A DNA stretch of 64,000 nt from positions 682,001-746,000 of the forward strand of contig NZ_JAAOZB010000001.1 in NCBI RefSeq assembly GCF_011761265.1, read 5' to 3'. The DNA comes from Microbacterium halimionae. Lineage in GTDB: Bacteria > Actinomycetota > Actinomycetes > Actinomycetales > Microbacteriaceae. Position numbers and translations under genes: made by a program. Positions 7,530 through 16,493 of this stretch are shown here, one piece after another (within the stretch, counting starts at the first letter, position 1; every line of letters begins with the position of its first letter). The notes under the pieces are model-generated. The model had not been told where the DNA came from. It worked only from the letters and a program-made list of their open reading frames with translations, and did no database searches.

Positions 7530-9722
7530 ATGAACGCCACGCAGCAGCCAGGACAGGAAGAGTCAAAGAGCGCCCTGGAGCAGTTTGGAATCAACCTCAC
7601 CGAGCGTGCTCGCATGGGAAAGCTTGACCCCGTGATCGGCCGCGACGCCGAAATTCGGCGCATCAGTCAGGTGCTCACGCGCCGCACGAAGAACAACCCC
7701 GTGCTTATCGGCGAGCCCGGCGTGGGAAAGACAGCCGTCGTCGAGGGTCTTGCGCAGCGGATCGTTGCTGGCGATGTTGCGGAGAGCTTGAAAGACAAAG
7801 AGCTCGTCACTCTTGATATTTCGGCACTTGTGGCGGGAGCGATGTACCGCGGCCAATTTGAGGAGCGGCTGAAGAGCGTGCTGCAAGAGATCACGGAATC
7901 AGACGGCAAAGTGATCACCTTCATCGACGAGCTCCACGTTTTGATGGGCGCCGGTGGCGGCGAAGGCTCCGTTGCAGCGTCCAACATGCTCAAGCCCATG
8001 CTCGCCCGCGGCGAGCTGCGACTTATTGGCGCGACAACACTCAACGAGTACCGCGAATTCATCGAGAAAGACGCCGCCCTCGAGCGCCGCTTTCAGCAGG
8101 TGTACGTCGGTGAACCGAGTGTCGAAGACACCGTCGCGATCCTCCGCGGACTCAAAGAGCGCTACGAAGCTCATCACAAAGTGGCTATCGCTGACGCGGC
8201 ACTGATTGCTGCGGCATCCCTCTCGCACCGGTACATTCCTTCGCGGCAGCTGCCCGATAAGGCCATCGACCTCATCGATGAGGCGGCCTCGCGATTGCGC
8301 ATGGAAATCGATTCGGCGCCGCTCGAGATCGACGAACTTCGTCGTCACGTCGATCGGCTGAAGCTTGAAGAGCTCGCGCTGAAACGCGAGAAAGATGCCG
8401 CGTCGAAAGAGCGCCTCGTAAAGCTCCGCACCGACCTCGCCGAAGAAGAAGATCGACTTCAGGTGCTCGCCGAGCGGTGGGAGCATGAACGTTCGTCGCT
8501 CAACCGCGTCGGCGAATTGAAGACCCGGTTGGATGCGGCTCGCGTCGACGCCGAGCGTGCGCAACGTGAGGGAAACCTCGAGCGCGCCTCGCGTTTGCTC
8601 TATGCCGAGATTCCCGCTCTTGAGCGAGAACTTGCTGTCGAGGAATCGGCGGAAGACACGACGGATCGCATGGTGAGTGATCAGGTGACCGATGAAGACA
8701 TCGCGTCGGTCATCGCCGCGTGGACCGGAATTCCCGTGGGCCGGCTCTTGCAGGGTGAGACTGAAAAGCTCATTCACCTCGAGGCAGAACTCGGCAAGCG
8801 ATTGATCGGGCAGAAAGCTGCCGTCAAAGCGGTCGCGGATGCCGTGCGTCGCTCTCGCGCTGGGATCAGCGACCCGAACCGCCCAACGGGTTCGTTTCTG
8901 TTCCTCGGACCCACCGGTGTGGGAAAAACGGAACTCGCCAAAGCGCTCGCCAACTTCCTCTTCGATGACGAGCACGCGATGGTGCGCATCGACATGTCGG
9001 AGTATGGCGAAAAGCACTCGGTATCGCGCCTTGTTGGTGCCCCTCCCGGGTACATCGGGTACGAGCAGGGTGGCCAGCTGACCGAGGCTGTGCGCCGCCG
9101 TCCCTACAGCGTCGTTCTGCTCGATGAGGTGGAAAAAGCCCACCCTGAGGTGTTCGACGTGTTGCTGCAGGTGATGGACGATGGTCGACTGACCGATGGT
9201 CAGGGTCGCACCGTCGACTTCAAGAACGTCATCCTGATTTTGACGTCGAACATCGGCTCACCGATTCTGATCGACCCGACCCTGTCGGCCGAGCAGAAGG
9301 AAGAGCAGGTGCAGGCACTCGTGCGTCAGGCCTTCAAGCCCGAGTTCGTGAACCGCCTCGATGACATCGTCGTGTTCCAAACACTGACCGAAGACGACCT
9401 CGCGCAGATCGTCGAGCTCACCGTGGATGCGCTGCAGCAGCGCCTCACCGAGCGGCGGTTGACGCTCGCGGTTACCCCCGACGCGCGCACGTGGCTGGCG
9501 GAGCGAGGGTACGACCCGATTTATGGGGCGCGGCCGTTGCGTCGCCTCATCCAGTCGGAGATTCAGGACCGCCTCGCTATGGCGATTCTCTCCGGCGGTG
9601 TGCGAGATGGCGACGTCGTACGCGTCGATATCGATGCCACGGGTACGCAGCTTGTGCTGACGAGCGATGGACCGGCACGCGCTGAGGGCGACGAGTCAGA
9701 GCAGCACGAGCCAGAGCAGTGA
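7530..9722 (+). CDS. clpB: ClpB-type AAA+ disaggregase lacking the N domain
   Basis: A 730-residue two-ring AAA+ chaperone that would extract polypeptides from aggregates with DnaK. NBD1 has Walker A GEPGVGKT (~61-68), Walker [10 protein letters not shown], and LERRFQQV; a coiled M domain spans ~260-375; NBD2 has [10 protein letters not shown] (~460), [14 protein letters not shown] and GARPLRRLI. The M domain distinguishes it from ClpC/ClpA, and there is no IGF/IGL ClpP loop. The usual ~150-residue ClpN repeat domain is missing: homology begins at [26 protein letters not shown] right after the start. ATG 7530 is chosen because AGGAG lies at 7521-7525. A HAIR operator lies upstream. The 3' end overlaps the prenyltransferase gene by 4 nt. 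Confidence 0.92.
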   Translation: MNATQQPGQEESKSALEQFGINLTERARMGKLDPVIGRDAEIRRISQVLTRRTKNNPVLIGEPGVGKTAVVEGLAQRIVAGDVAESLKDKELVTLDISALVAGAMYRGQFEERLKSVLQEITESDGKVITFIDELHVLMGAGGGEGSVAASNMLKPMLARGELRLIGATTLNEYREFIEKDAALERRFQQVYVGEPSVEDTVAILRGLKERYEAHHKVAIADAALIAAASLSHRYIPSRQLPDKAIDLIDEAASRLRMEIDSAPLEIDELRRHVDRLKLEELALKREKDAASKERLVKLRTDLAEEEDRLQVLAERWEHERSSLNRVGELKTRLDAARVDAERAQREGNLERASRLLYAEIPALERELAVEESAEDTTDRMVSDQVTDEDIASVIAAWTGIPVGRLLQGETEKLIHLEAELGKRLIGQKAAVKAVADAVRRSRAGISDPNRPTGSFLFLGPTGVGKTELAKALANFLFDDEHAMVRIDMSEYGEKHSVSRLVGAPPGYIGYEQGGQLTEAVRRRPYSVVLLDEVEKAHPEVFDVLLQVMDDGRLTDGQGRTVDFKNVILILTSNIGSPILIDPTLSAEQKEEQVQALVRQAFKPEFVNRLDDIVVFQTLTEDDLAQIVELTVDALQQRLTERRLTLAVTPDARTWLAERGYDPIYGARPLRRLIQSEIQDRLAMAILSGGVRDGDVVRVDIDATGTQLVLTSDGPARAEGDESEQHEPEQ

Positions 9723-10561
9723 GCATGGCGCGGGCGCTGTGGGCGTCATCGCATCCCGGCCCGACGCTTGTAGTCACCGCGCTGGCTGTCGCGCTCGGGG
9801 TGGCCGCCGGGGTCGATGCGTTGCGCGTTGTGCTCCTCGGCGCTGCCGTGCTCTTCGGCCAGCTCTCGGTGGGCATTTCGAACGACGCCATCGACGCGGC
9901 GCGCGACCGGAGCGTCGGCCGAAGCGATAAACCAATCGCACGAGGCGATGTCACGGTGCGCGCAGCTTTCGTCGCGGCATTCGTTGCGCTTGCCGGCGCT
10001 CTGCTGCTCTCGGCGATCCTGAGCTGGGGGATGCTGCTGGCACACGCGATCGCGCTCGCCTCTGCCTGGTCTTACAACCTCCGGTTGAAGTCCACAGCAT
10101 TTTCGGTTGTGCCGTTTCTCGTGAGCTTCGGGCTCTTTCCTTCGCTCGCCACGCTTTCGGCGGTGCCGAGTGCTCTCGCAGCCCCGTGGGCTTTTGCTGC
10201 AGGCGCCGCTCTCGGTGCCGCTGTGCACCTCACCAATGTGCTGCCTGACCTCGACGATGATCGCCGCACTGGGGTGCGAGGCCTCGCCCACCGCATCGGC
10301 GGACGCCCGGCGGCGATCATCTCGACTCTCGCGCTCGCCGCCGGGGCTCTCGCGGTGCTGCTCGGACCCGTTGATGGCGCCCTCATCGAGGTAAGTGTGT
10401 TGTCGTGGGTGTTCTTCGGTGCCGTGATCGTTGTGTCAGTTGCGACTCTCTACACGGCGCTGTCTCGGCGGCCGGGACGAATTGTTTTTCGTCTCGTCAT
10501 GACCGCAGCGCTCTTACTCGCCGCCCAGCTTGTTGCCTCAGGCGGAGCGCTCGCGGCCTGA
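9719..10561 (+). CDS. UbiA-family prenyltransferase
   Basis: A 280-residue polytopic membrane protein with 7-9 hydrophobic helices. The two Asp-rich motifs of the UbiA superfamily are present: NDAIDAARD (~54-62, followed by RSDKPIARG) and DLDDD (~180). It would attach an isoprenyl chain to an aromatic or other acceptor at the membrane. The GTG start at 9719 overlaps the clpB stop (GTGA), so it is translationally coupled to clpB; an ATG at 9725 is the alternative. Its 3' end overlaps by 24 nt the oppositely oriented FAD monooxygenase of the PKS operon. Closest in type to the SCO4491-like actinobacterial group; the acceptor is unknown. Confidence 0.85.
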   Translation: MSMARALWASSHPGPTLVVTALAVALGVAAGVDALRVVLLGAAVLFGQLSVGISNDAIDAARDRSVGRSDKPIARGDVTVRAAFVAAFVALAGALLLSAILSWGMLLAHAIALASAWSYNLRLKSTAFSVVPFLVSFGLFPSLATLSAVPSALAAPWAFAAGAALGAAVHLTNVLPDLDDDRRTGVRGLAHRIGGRPAAIISTLALAAGALAVLLGPVDGALIEVSVLSWVFFGAVIVVSVATLYTALSRRPGRIVFRLVMTAALLLAAQLVASGGALAA

Positions 10562-11722
10562 TTGACGATCTGGCGCGTGCGCGCCACGATCAAATCCCAT
10601 GGCATAAGCCTTCGCAAACGCGCCGCCGGTGGGGGGCCGGAGCATCGCGCGCACCAGGGCGCTTCGCGAAGCATCACCCGCGGGCGAGAGCGCGCGGCCA
10701 AGGCGGGTGTTCGCTGCAGCGAGTGTTGCCGCCACGCGAGCCGACGCGATGCGTCGTTTCTCCCACGCCTCGAGGTCGGGCTCTGGCGTGAGCCCGCGTT
10801 GCACCCAGCGCGCGAGCAGTGGGGCAAGGCCCACTGCGTCGAGAAGCCCGAGGTTCATGCCCTGCCCGCCGATCGGGCTCACTTCGTGCGCCACGTCTCC
10901 GATGGCGAAGACTCGGCCGCGACGCAGCTGCGGGGCAACGAATCGTCGCACGTGGAACGCGGTCGCCGCGGTGACGTTTGTAGCTGCGACTGCTTCGCCA
11001 CGCGTGCGCATTGCCTCTCGCAGTCGGTCGGCCCGGGCATCCGGAGAGTTGTCGGCACCCGGTTGGTCCCATGCCACGTAGCGGCGAAGCCCTCCCGGCA
11101 ACGGAAAAGACTCGAGCACGCCTCCGCGCGACAGATTGACGACAGCGGTGTTTTCGTCGGCGTCGGGGCCGGCCACCGAGTCTGTCATGAGGTACAGGTC
11201 GGGGTAGCTGTGCACGGCGAGGCGGTCGGGTCGATAGACGAGGTCACGGCCACCCCAACCGGATGCCACCACCACAATCCGCGCGTAGAGCGTTTCGCTG
11301 CGGTCATCGTTGTCGCGGGTTTCCACACGCACGCGAAGACCCTCGGGAACGACCGCCGTCACGGTGACTCCACGTCGGGGTACCGGCGCGGCATCCCGAA
11401 GTACTGCTTCGCTCGCCGCTTGCGGCAGTGTCGCAACGAACGGGAAGGGGGCCGCGAGCTTGTTGAACTGCACAGTGCCGAGGCGGGCTCTATCTGAGCG
11501 TGCTTCGCCGCTCGTGACTCGGAGCGCGTGCGAAAGCAGAGCGTCGGTCACGCCCGATGGCTCGAGCGCCGCCAGCACGGGAGGGTGCACACCGATCGCG
11601 CGTGTGCCCGTTCCGGGCTCGGCACGCTGCTCCAGAATCTGCGCATCGACGCCGTGTCGGGCAAGCTCGATGGCGAGCAACATTCCGACGGGGCCCGCCC
11701 CCACCACGATGACGTCATGCAT
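10538..11722 (-). CDS. FAD-dependent monooxygenase / hydroxylase of the PKS operon
   Basis: A 394-residue flavoprotein. It has the N-terminal dinucleotide fold MHDVIVVGAGPVGMLLAIELARHG, LEQRAEPGTGTRAIGVHPPVL, and near residue ~275 RGRVFAIGDVAHEVSPIGGQGMN, the GD motif that contacts the FAD ribityl chain in aromatic hydroxylases. It probably hydroxylates or oxidises the phenolic product of the adjacent type III PKS, as SrsC does. ATG 11722 is chosen because it overlaps the methyltransferase stop by 8 nt and begins the Rossmann fold; the frame extends upstream but as unrelated sequence. It is the last gene of the operon and runs tail-to-tail into the UbiA gene. Confidence 0.85.
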   Translation of the reverse strand: MHDVIVVGAGPVGMLLAIELARHGVDAQILEQRAEPGTGTRAIGVHPPVLAALEPSGVTDALLSHALRVTSGEARSDRARLGTVQFNKLAAPFPFVATLPQAASEAVLRDAAPVPRRGVTVTAVVPEGLRVRVETRDNDDRSETLYARIVVVASGWGGRDLVYRPDRLAVHSYPDLYLMTDSVAGPDADENTAVVNLSRGGVLESFPLPGGLRRYVAWDQPGADNSPDARADRLREAMRTRGEAVAATNVTAATAFHVRRFVAPQLRRGRVFAIGDVAHEVSPIGGQGMNLGLLDAVGLAPLLARWVQRGLTPEPDLEAWEKRRIASARVAATLAAANTRLGRALSPAGDASRSALVRAMLRPPTGGAFAKAYAMGFDRGAHAPDRQSGRERSA

Positions 11723-12419
11723 GGCCGGGGCCTTCGGCGAGTACCCGGAAAGCCCCGGGCGTCGTGATGTGCCAGGGTGTCGGCATCCGTTGATCAAGAA
11801 GCTCTTGCAGCTCGCGCGCCGTGAAGCTTCGGCGGATCGATCGCAGACCATCGGTGCGAAGAAAAGTGCCGGGGGCAAAGGGCGTGATGGCAATCGCATA
11901 GAGCGCGTATGCGCGGCGGCTGCGCGCGATATCTGAGTGGAGCACCGGGCCCGAGCTGAGCTGCTGCGAGAGCGCGAGAAATTCAGGCAGATCGTCGCCG
12001 AGGTGGTGCATAACGTGGTTGGAGATAACGGCGTCAAAGCGTTCGCCGGCGGCGAGCAACCCGGCCGCATCGGCGTGAACGAAGCGCAGGTTTTCGCGGC
12101 TGCGTGTCGAGGCGACCTCGAACGCTGTGGGTTCGGGGTCGACGCCCACCCACTCCACACTGAGCCCGTCGCGTTGCGCGAGGTCCGCGAGGTGCGCCGT
12201 GACATCGCCGCCCCCGCAGCCGAGGTCGAGTACGCGCGCTGGACGCCCGAGCGATGTGAGGTAGGGCAGAAGTTTGCTGCGATAAACGCCGCGCCAGCCG
12301 GCGATCACGGGGTTGATGAGGCCGAATCGTTTGAGCGTTGCCCGCAAGCGGGTTTGATCACAGTCGGGATCGTCCATGAGCTCATGCAGAGTCTCGTTGC
12401 GGGCTGAGAGAGACGTCAT
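11715..12419 (-). CDS. class I SAM-dependent methyltransferase of the PKS operon
   Basis: A 234-residue Rossmann methyltransferase: motif I ARVLDLGCGGGDVTAHL (~61-77), motif II WVGVDPEP (~88-95), then FDAVISNHVMHHLGDD (~128-143). The C-terminal half has ITPFAPGTFLRTDGLRSIRRSFTARELQELL, common in O-/C-methyltransferases acting on quinone or phenolic lipids. It overlaps the PKS gene by 4 nt and the monooxygenase by 8 nt, so the three are translationally coupled. Likely substrate: the resorcinol or pyrone ring made by the PKS (inference). Confidence 0.85.
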   Translation of the reverse strand: MTSLSARNETLHELMDDPDCDQTRLRATLKRFGLINPVIAGWRGVYRSKLLPYLTSLGRPARVLDLGCGGGDVTAHLADLAQRDGLSVEWVGVDPEPTAFEVASTRSRENLRFVHADAAGLLAAGERFDAVISNHVMHHLGDDLPEFLALSQQLSSGPVLHSDIARSRRAYALYAIAITPFAPGTFLRTDGLRSIRRSFTARELQELLDQRMPTPWHITTPGAFRVLAEGPGHA

Positions 12420-13519
12420 GAGCGGATCATCGTGAGCATCGCCGATTCGACAGTAAGACCCGGCCCGAAAGCGAGGGCTGCGAGTGGCGCTCCGTCGGGG
12501 AGGGCATCACTTTGCATGATCTCCTGCAGGATGAAGAGGATCGTGGCGCTCGACATGTTGCCGTAGTCACGCAGCACCGCGCGAGATGTGGCGAGAGCGT
12601 CGGGCGGCAGTTCGAGGCCGTGCTCGACGCGATCAAGCACGCTTCGGCCGCCGGGATGAACCGCCCAGGAAACGTTCCGCGGTTCGTCAGCCAGAAACCG
12701 AGTGACGGCATCCCGCACTTCACGGCCGACGATGCGGGGAACTTCGGCCGTGAGGGTCATATCGAAGCCTTCGTCGCCGATCGTCCACACCATGTCGGCT
12801 TCGCCTTCGCTGGTGAGGAGAGTTGCGAAGCTGTCGAGCCGAAGCTCCGTGGTGGTGTGGTGAGCTGCGTTGGCGGTGACGATGGCAGCCCCGGCGCCAT
12901 CGGCGAACAGGGATGCCGCCACGATCTGCTGCGGATCACTCGATGCGCGGATGTGCAGCGAGCACAGCTCCGCACAAACGACGAGTACGACAGCGTCGGG
13001 TTGAGAGTCGGTGATTCGTGCGGCGAGGCGGAGCGCGGGAACCCCGGCTGCACACCCCATGAATCCGAGGTGGTAGCGCTCGACGGCGGGAGAGAGGCCG
13101 AGGTCGCGCACCAGGCGATAGTCGGGGCCCGGGGCGAAGAATCCCGTGCACGACACTGTCACGACGTGCGTCACCGCGCCAGCGTCGACGCCTGCGCGGG
13201 TGAGCGCATCGCGAGAAGCTTCAGCGAACAGATCGGGAGCCGTCTGAATGTACAGGTCATTCCGCTCGCCGGTTGTCGGCATGTGCAGCACGCCCGCCTC
13301 ATCAATGAAACGCGCGTCTCCGGATGCTGCGGCAGCCCCGCCGAGCTCAGCGAGAACTGTATGGCGCTGCTCAATTGCTGCGGCGTCGAAAGCCGCGTGA
13401 ACGAGCCTGGTTGTCAACCTGTCAATGTGCGGTTGCGCAGCGAACAGATCCCGCACGCTCGCTTGCGAAACACGGGTGGGCGGCACCGCGGTACCGATAG
13501 CGAGGATGCGGGCGGTCAC
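12416..13519 (-). CDS. type III polyketide synthase (alkylresorcinol/alkylpyrone synthase-like)
   Basis: A 367-residue chalcone-synthase-fold enzyme. The catalytic triad is visible: Cys156 in LGFMGCAAGV, His288 in SWAVHPGGRS, Asn321 in LRDYGNMSSAT. FADGAGAAIV (~205) is the CoA/GFGPG-preceding strand and AFGPGLTVES (~350) is the family GFGPG loop. It extends an acyl starter with malonyl-CoA and cyclises the product. With its methyltransferase and flavin monooxygenase partners it resembles the srsABC operon of Streptomyces griseus, which makes methylated phenolic lipids and quinones. GTG start; TTAGGT lies 6 nt upstream. Divergent from the cat gene. Confidence 0.9.
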   Translation of the reverse strand: MTARILAIGTAVPPTRVSQASVRDLFAAQPHIDRLTTRLVHAAFDAAAIEQRHTVLAELGGAAAASGDARFIDEAGVLHMPTTGERNDLYIQTAPDLFAEASRDALTRAGVDAGAVTHVVTVSCTGFFAPGPDYRLVRDLGLSPAVERYHLGFMGCAAGVPALRLAARITDSQPDAVVLVVCAELCSLHIRASSDPQQIVAASLFADGAGAAIVTANAAHHTTTELRLDSFATLLTSEGEADMVWTIGDEGFDMTLTAEVPRIVGREVRDAVTRFLADEPRNVSWAVHPGGRSVLDRVEHGLELPPDALATSRAVLRDYGNMSSATILFILQEIMQSDALPDGAPLAALAFGPGLTVESAMLTMIRS

Positions 13520-13623
13520 TCAGTTACCTAAGCACGCTTCTGAGTCGCCGGGAACGACTTGCGCTCGTTTCGTATGTTGAGTAACGATCTCGCCGGTGGA
13601 CCTCACGCTGCGAGAATGATCGA

Positions 13624-14280
13624 ATGAACGATCCGATCCCGATCGATGTTGAAACGTGGCCGCGACGTCAGCACTTTGAGCACTACCGCACAGCCGTACC
13701 GTGCACGTATTCCATCACCGTCGAGCTCGACGTAACCACGTTCGTCGCGGCGGTTCGGTCCGCGATGCGCCGAACGTATATCGCGCAGATCTGGGCGATC
13801 GCATCGGTCGTCAATCGCTATGAAGAGTTTCGGATGACGTTGACCGATTCGGGTGCGCCAGCAACCTGGTCGCTTGTGCATCCCTCCTTCACCGTGTTCA
13901 ACCGTGAGCGGGAGACATTCGCGAGCGTGTGGGCGCCCTACAATCCGGACTTTGCCGCCTTCCACGAGGCCGCAGCTCATGTCATCGCTGAGCACGCAGA
14001 GTCGACACGGCTTTTTCCACAGGGGCCTTCGCCACGAAACTCGTTCGACGTGTCGAGTCTGCCGTGGACTGCCTTCACCGGTTTCACACTCAATATTGGC
14101 GGCAGCTGGGATCACCTGGCGCCGATATTCACCCTCGGCCAGTACGTCGAGAGGGATGGGCAGGTGCTTCTTCCACTTGCTGTGCAGATGCACCATGCGG
14201 CCGCCGACGGTTTTCACACAGCGCGCCTCATCAACGAGCTGCGAGACCTTTTCAGCGACGCATCGTGGGTGAGTAGCTAG
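13624..14280 (+). CDS. cat: CatA-type chloramphenicol O-acetyltransferase
   Basis: A 218-residue protein co-linear with classical CAT (about 219 residues). It has W.RRQHFEHYR.AVPCTYS near the N-terminus, FRMTLTDSG...TWSLVHPSFTVFNRERETFASVW in the middle, and the active site LPLAVQMHHAAADGFHTARLINEL with catalytic His191 and structural Asp195. The acetyl-CoA-side segment NSFDVSSLPWTAFTGF retains the Ser (~144/145) equivalent to CAT Ser148. The predicted reaction is acetylation of chloramphenicol 3-OH, though a natural hydroxylated substrate is possible. It is monocistronic, divergent from the PKS, and followed at once by the SDR remnant that bounds an accessory segment. Confidence 0.88.
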   Translation: MNDPIPIDVETWPRRQHFEHYRTAVPCTYSITVELDVTTFVAAVRSAMRRTYIAQIWAIASVVNRYEEFRMTLTDSGAPATWSLVHPSFTVFNRERETFASVWAPYNPDFAAFHEAAAHVIAEHAESTRLFPQGPSPRNSFDVSSLPWTAFTGFTLNIGGSWDHLAPIFTLGQYVERDGQVLLPLAVQMHHAAADGFHTARLINELRDLFSDASWVSS

Positions 14281-14303
14281 CGTCTATCAAGCACGACTAG
14301 AGA

Positions 14304-14391
14304 CCGCCGCGTCGAGATCAACGAGGCGCCCCACACCGCGTACTGCTCCCGCGGCGGCGACCACTCCAGTGAGGCCTCCGAGCGGCCGTGC
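14304..14391 (-). pseudogene. remnant of an SDR gene, duplicate of part of 16997-17728
   Basis: About 88 bp match 17413-17500 with roughly 10 mismatches, same orientation. In the SDR reading frame the segment still encodes GLTGVVAAAGAVRGVGRL, identical to the intact gene there, and several differences are synonymous (GCT/GCC, GCA/GCG, GTG/GTA). It therefore derives from a diverged homologous gene rather than a recent copy. Homology ends abruptly on both sides and there is no start or stop. The pair bounds the 14.4-17.4 kb segment. Confidence 0.75.
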
Positions 14392-14819
14392 CGCTCAACC
14401 CGCGGAGTCACCAATTTCCGAGCGTCGGCGTGGCTTGGTGCACACGATGATCTCGTGTCACCGATAAGCAGCGACGAACTCCGCCAGCTGCTGTGCGTGC
14501 TCATCCAAGTAGATTGTGTCGGCCTCAGATTGCGCAACCATTCCTACGCCAATCAGGCTACTGACCTGCTTGCAATGGATGTCGGCTACGGCTGTTGCGA
14601 TCTGAGATTGAGTTGGTTCAGGTTCTTCATGACTCTCTCCTTTACTCCACGGGGTTGTTCCCTTGCGAGACAAAATACTGAACTGCAGAGCCCGTGTTCG
14701 AAGTTGGTCACACTTCCGGGGTAAGCCTTTGCTGGTGGCCTGCCAACGACTTGAAACGGGGTCGTAGGCTCGAATACGTATCACTCCTCCCTTCCACGAG
14801 CAGACGCTGGAGACCGCGG
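14392..14819. other. gene-poor gap with a well-spaced 14-codon ORF
   Basis: There is no convincing gene in this 428-bp gap. On the minus strand an ATG at 14630, preceded by AAAGGAGAGA, opens a 14-residue frame (MKNLNQLNLRSQQP, stop at 14586). A different minus-strand frame is open to 14458 but lacks a credible start. It may be a broken small gene belonging to the same decayed locus as the SDR remnant. Confidence 0.3.
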
Positions 14820-16427
14820 ATGACGCTTACCAGCACGCAAAATGTTCCGACCGACGGTAGTGCGAACGGCTCTTTGAACGCGAGAGAGCGCATGCCCTGG
14901 CGAGTCTTCGTGAGCGAACTGCTCGGCTATGTGCTTGCGGCCGCGCTTGGGGTCTACCTAACGGCCCATGTCGCGGCGACGCGCGAAGAGTTGTTCTTCT
15001 TCGACGGCGATTCCCTCTTTAACGCCCTGTTCATGCATTCTCTTGCTACCGGAGCGCCGCAGGACTGGGCCATGTCTCCCGTTCTGTTCGTTCCGGAGTT
15101 GGCAGCGTACGCGCTCGCGGCCGCGTTCGGAGGAGACACCGCGAGTGCGCTCCTGATCAATTCTGTGCTCAACTTTCTCGCCCTCTACGGCGCGTTTCGT
15201 CTCGCCTCAGGTTGCCGCCAAAGCGCGTCGGCTCCGATCCTGAGCGCTTGGGCTGCCTACGGCGCCTTCTGCTTGATCGCACTGTTCGAAAACGGCGGTG
15301 ATCGCGACAGCTCGCAGTTGGCCAGCTTGATGGCGACAACCACCTACTACAGCGCCACGGTGGTGGCATCGATCGCAGCCTTGGGGCTCGTGCGTCGCTC
15401 CCTGGAGGCCGGGCGCCTTCGAGCGAGAGCCAGCGTGCCGCTCATCGCACTGGTCGTTTTATCGTGCTTCAGCAACCCGCTGTTCGTTGCTTGGGCCGTC
15501 GCGCCCCTTGTGTTGGTCATGGTAATCATTGGGATCGGCGGGGCACGCAGACATCTGCTGACGATGAATCTCCTGTTCATTGTCTGCTCGACGGTGGTTG
15601 GTCTCCTGCTTCGGAACCTCTTTAGCGGAACGATTGTTGCCCAGATGGGCTTCTATATTCGGACAGACAACGCGAGGGGCTCCTTCGCTCACTATTTGGG
15701 TCTAGCCAGTGCTGAGTGGCATCGGCCGCTGGCGGTCGTCGCGACGATCGTTTTGATATCCCTCGCAATCACCGCGATGGGTTTTTCGGTTGTGAGACTT
15801 CGAGGTGTCTCGAGCGGTGTACGCCTCGTCGCTCTATTCGCATGGTTGGCGCCACTGACGTGTTTTTTCGGATTCGTGCTGGTCGGTTCTGAGTCGCCGC
15901 GATACCTGCAGCCGCTCGTGTTCGCGCCTGTACTTGCCGCCATCTGTCTGGTCCAGATCATTGCCCGTCCTCGCCGTCGCGAGCCCACTTCTCCTCGTCC
16001 TGGTTGGACGGTCTTGCTTGCCGTCGTCGCTTTGGGAGGGATGTTGCTGTCGCTCCAGAGCGTGCAGAAGCTATCGGAGAATCGCGAAACAGCGTCCTCA
16101 GCGTCGCTTCAGTGCGTCGTCGGTTGGGTTAATGCAACACACCGCACGGGTGCTGGCCAGTTCTGGTCAATTAGGGCACCAAAGGCTTACATCGACGATC
16201 CAAGTCAGCTGCTACAGGTGACATGGAATCTCCGCCCTTATGCGTGGCTTGTCAACCGAGACGACTTCAATATGAAGTCGGCCTCTTTCTTGATCGTTGA
16301 TGCGCAGTCGCATGATTTCGAGTTGCCGGTCGGCTGGTCGCTAGATTCAGCAACGCAAGTCGGATGCGGGCGATACACAATCTACGATTTCGGTCCAGTC
16401 GAGCTCCCCATTACCGGAGCAACTTAA
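14820..16427 (+). CDS. polytopic membrane protein of unknown function (GT-C-like)
   Basis: A 535-residue protein with about 10-12 hydrophobic helices. The soluble start (MTLTSTQNVPTDG) is followed by a first helix (~33-52), then a loop with FFDGDSLFNALFMHSL. Acidic residues in the first extracytoplasmic loop followed by many helices, and a short soluble C-terminal tail, are reminiscent of GT-C/PMT-type glycosyltransferases, but no diagnostic motif is seen and I do not assign a function. ATG 14820 is chosen because GGAG lies at 14809-14812. It sits between the SDR remnant and an AraC-type gene, in the segment bounded by SDR-like direct repeats, so it may be acquired. Confidence 0.6.
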   Translation: MTLTSTQNVPTDGSANGSLNARERMPWRVFVSELLGYVLAAALGVYLTAHVAATREELFFFDGDSLFNALFMHSLATGAPQDWAMSPVLFVPELAAYALAAAFGGDTASALLINSVLNFLALYGAFRLASGCRQSASAPILSAWAAYGAFCLIALFENGGDRDSSQLASLMATTTYYSATVVASIAALGLVRRSLEAGRLRARASVPLIALVVLSCFSNPLFVAWAVAPLVLVMVIIGIGGARRHLLTMNLLFIVCSTVVGLLLRNLFSGTIVAQMGFYIRTDNARGSFAHYLGLASAEWHRPLAVVATIVLISLAITAMGFSVVRLRGVSSGVRLVALFAWLAPLTCFFGFVLVGSESPRYLQPLVFAPVLAAICLVQIIARPRRREPTSPRPGWTVLLAVVALGGMLLSLQSVQKLSENRETASSASLQCVVGWVNATHRTGAGQFWSIRAPKAYIDDPSQLLQVTWNLRPYAWLVNRDDFNMKSASFLIVDAQSHDFELPVGWSLDSATQVGCGRYTIYDFGPVELPITGAT

Positions 16428-16493
16428 ACGGAACTCTTGCGGCTCTCCGTGACATTCCGTTGTACGTAGTCGGGATCTCACGAGGAGTGGCTT

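Noticed and set aside
11723..12205. N-terminal extension of the FAD monooxygenase upstream of 11722
   Set aside because: The extra ~160 codons are out-of-frame translation of the methyltransferase gene; the Rossmann fold begins exactly at ATG 11722.
12512..13531. 339-codon plus-strand frame opposite the type III PKS
   Set aside because: Antisense shadow; the minus strand carries the complete Cys-His-Asn triad.
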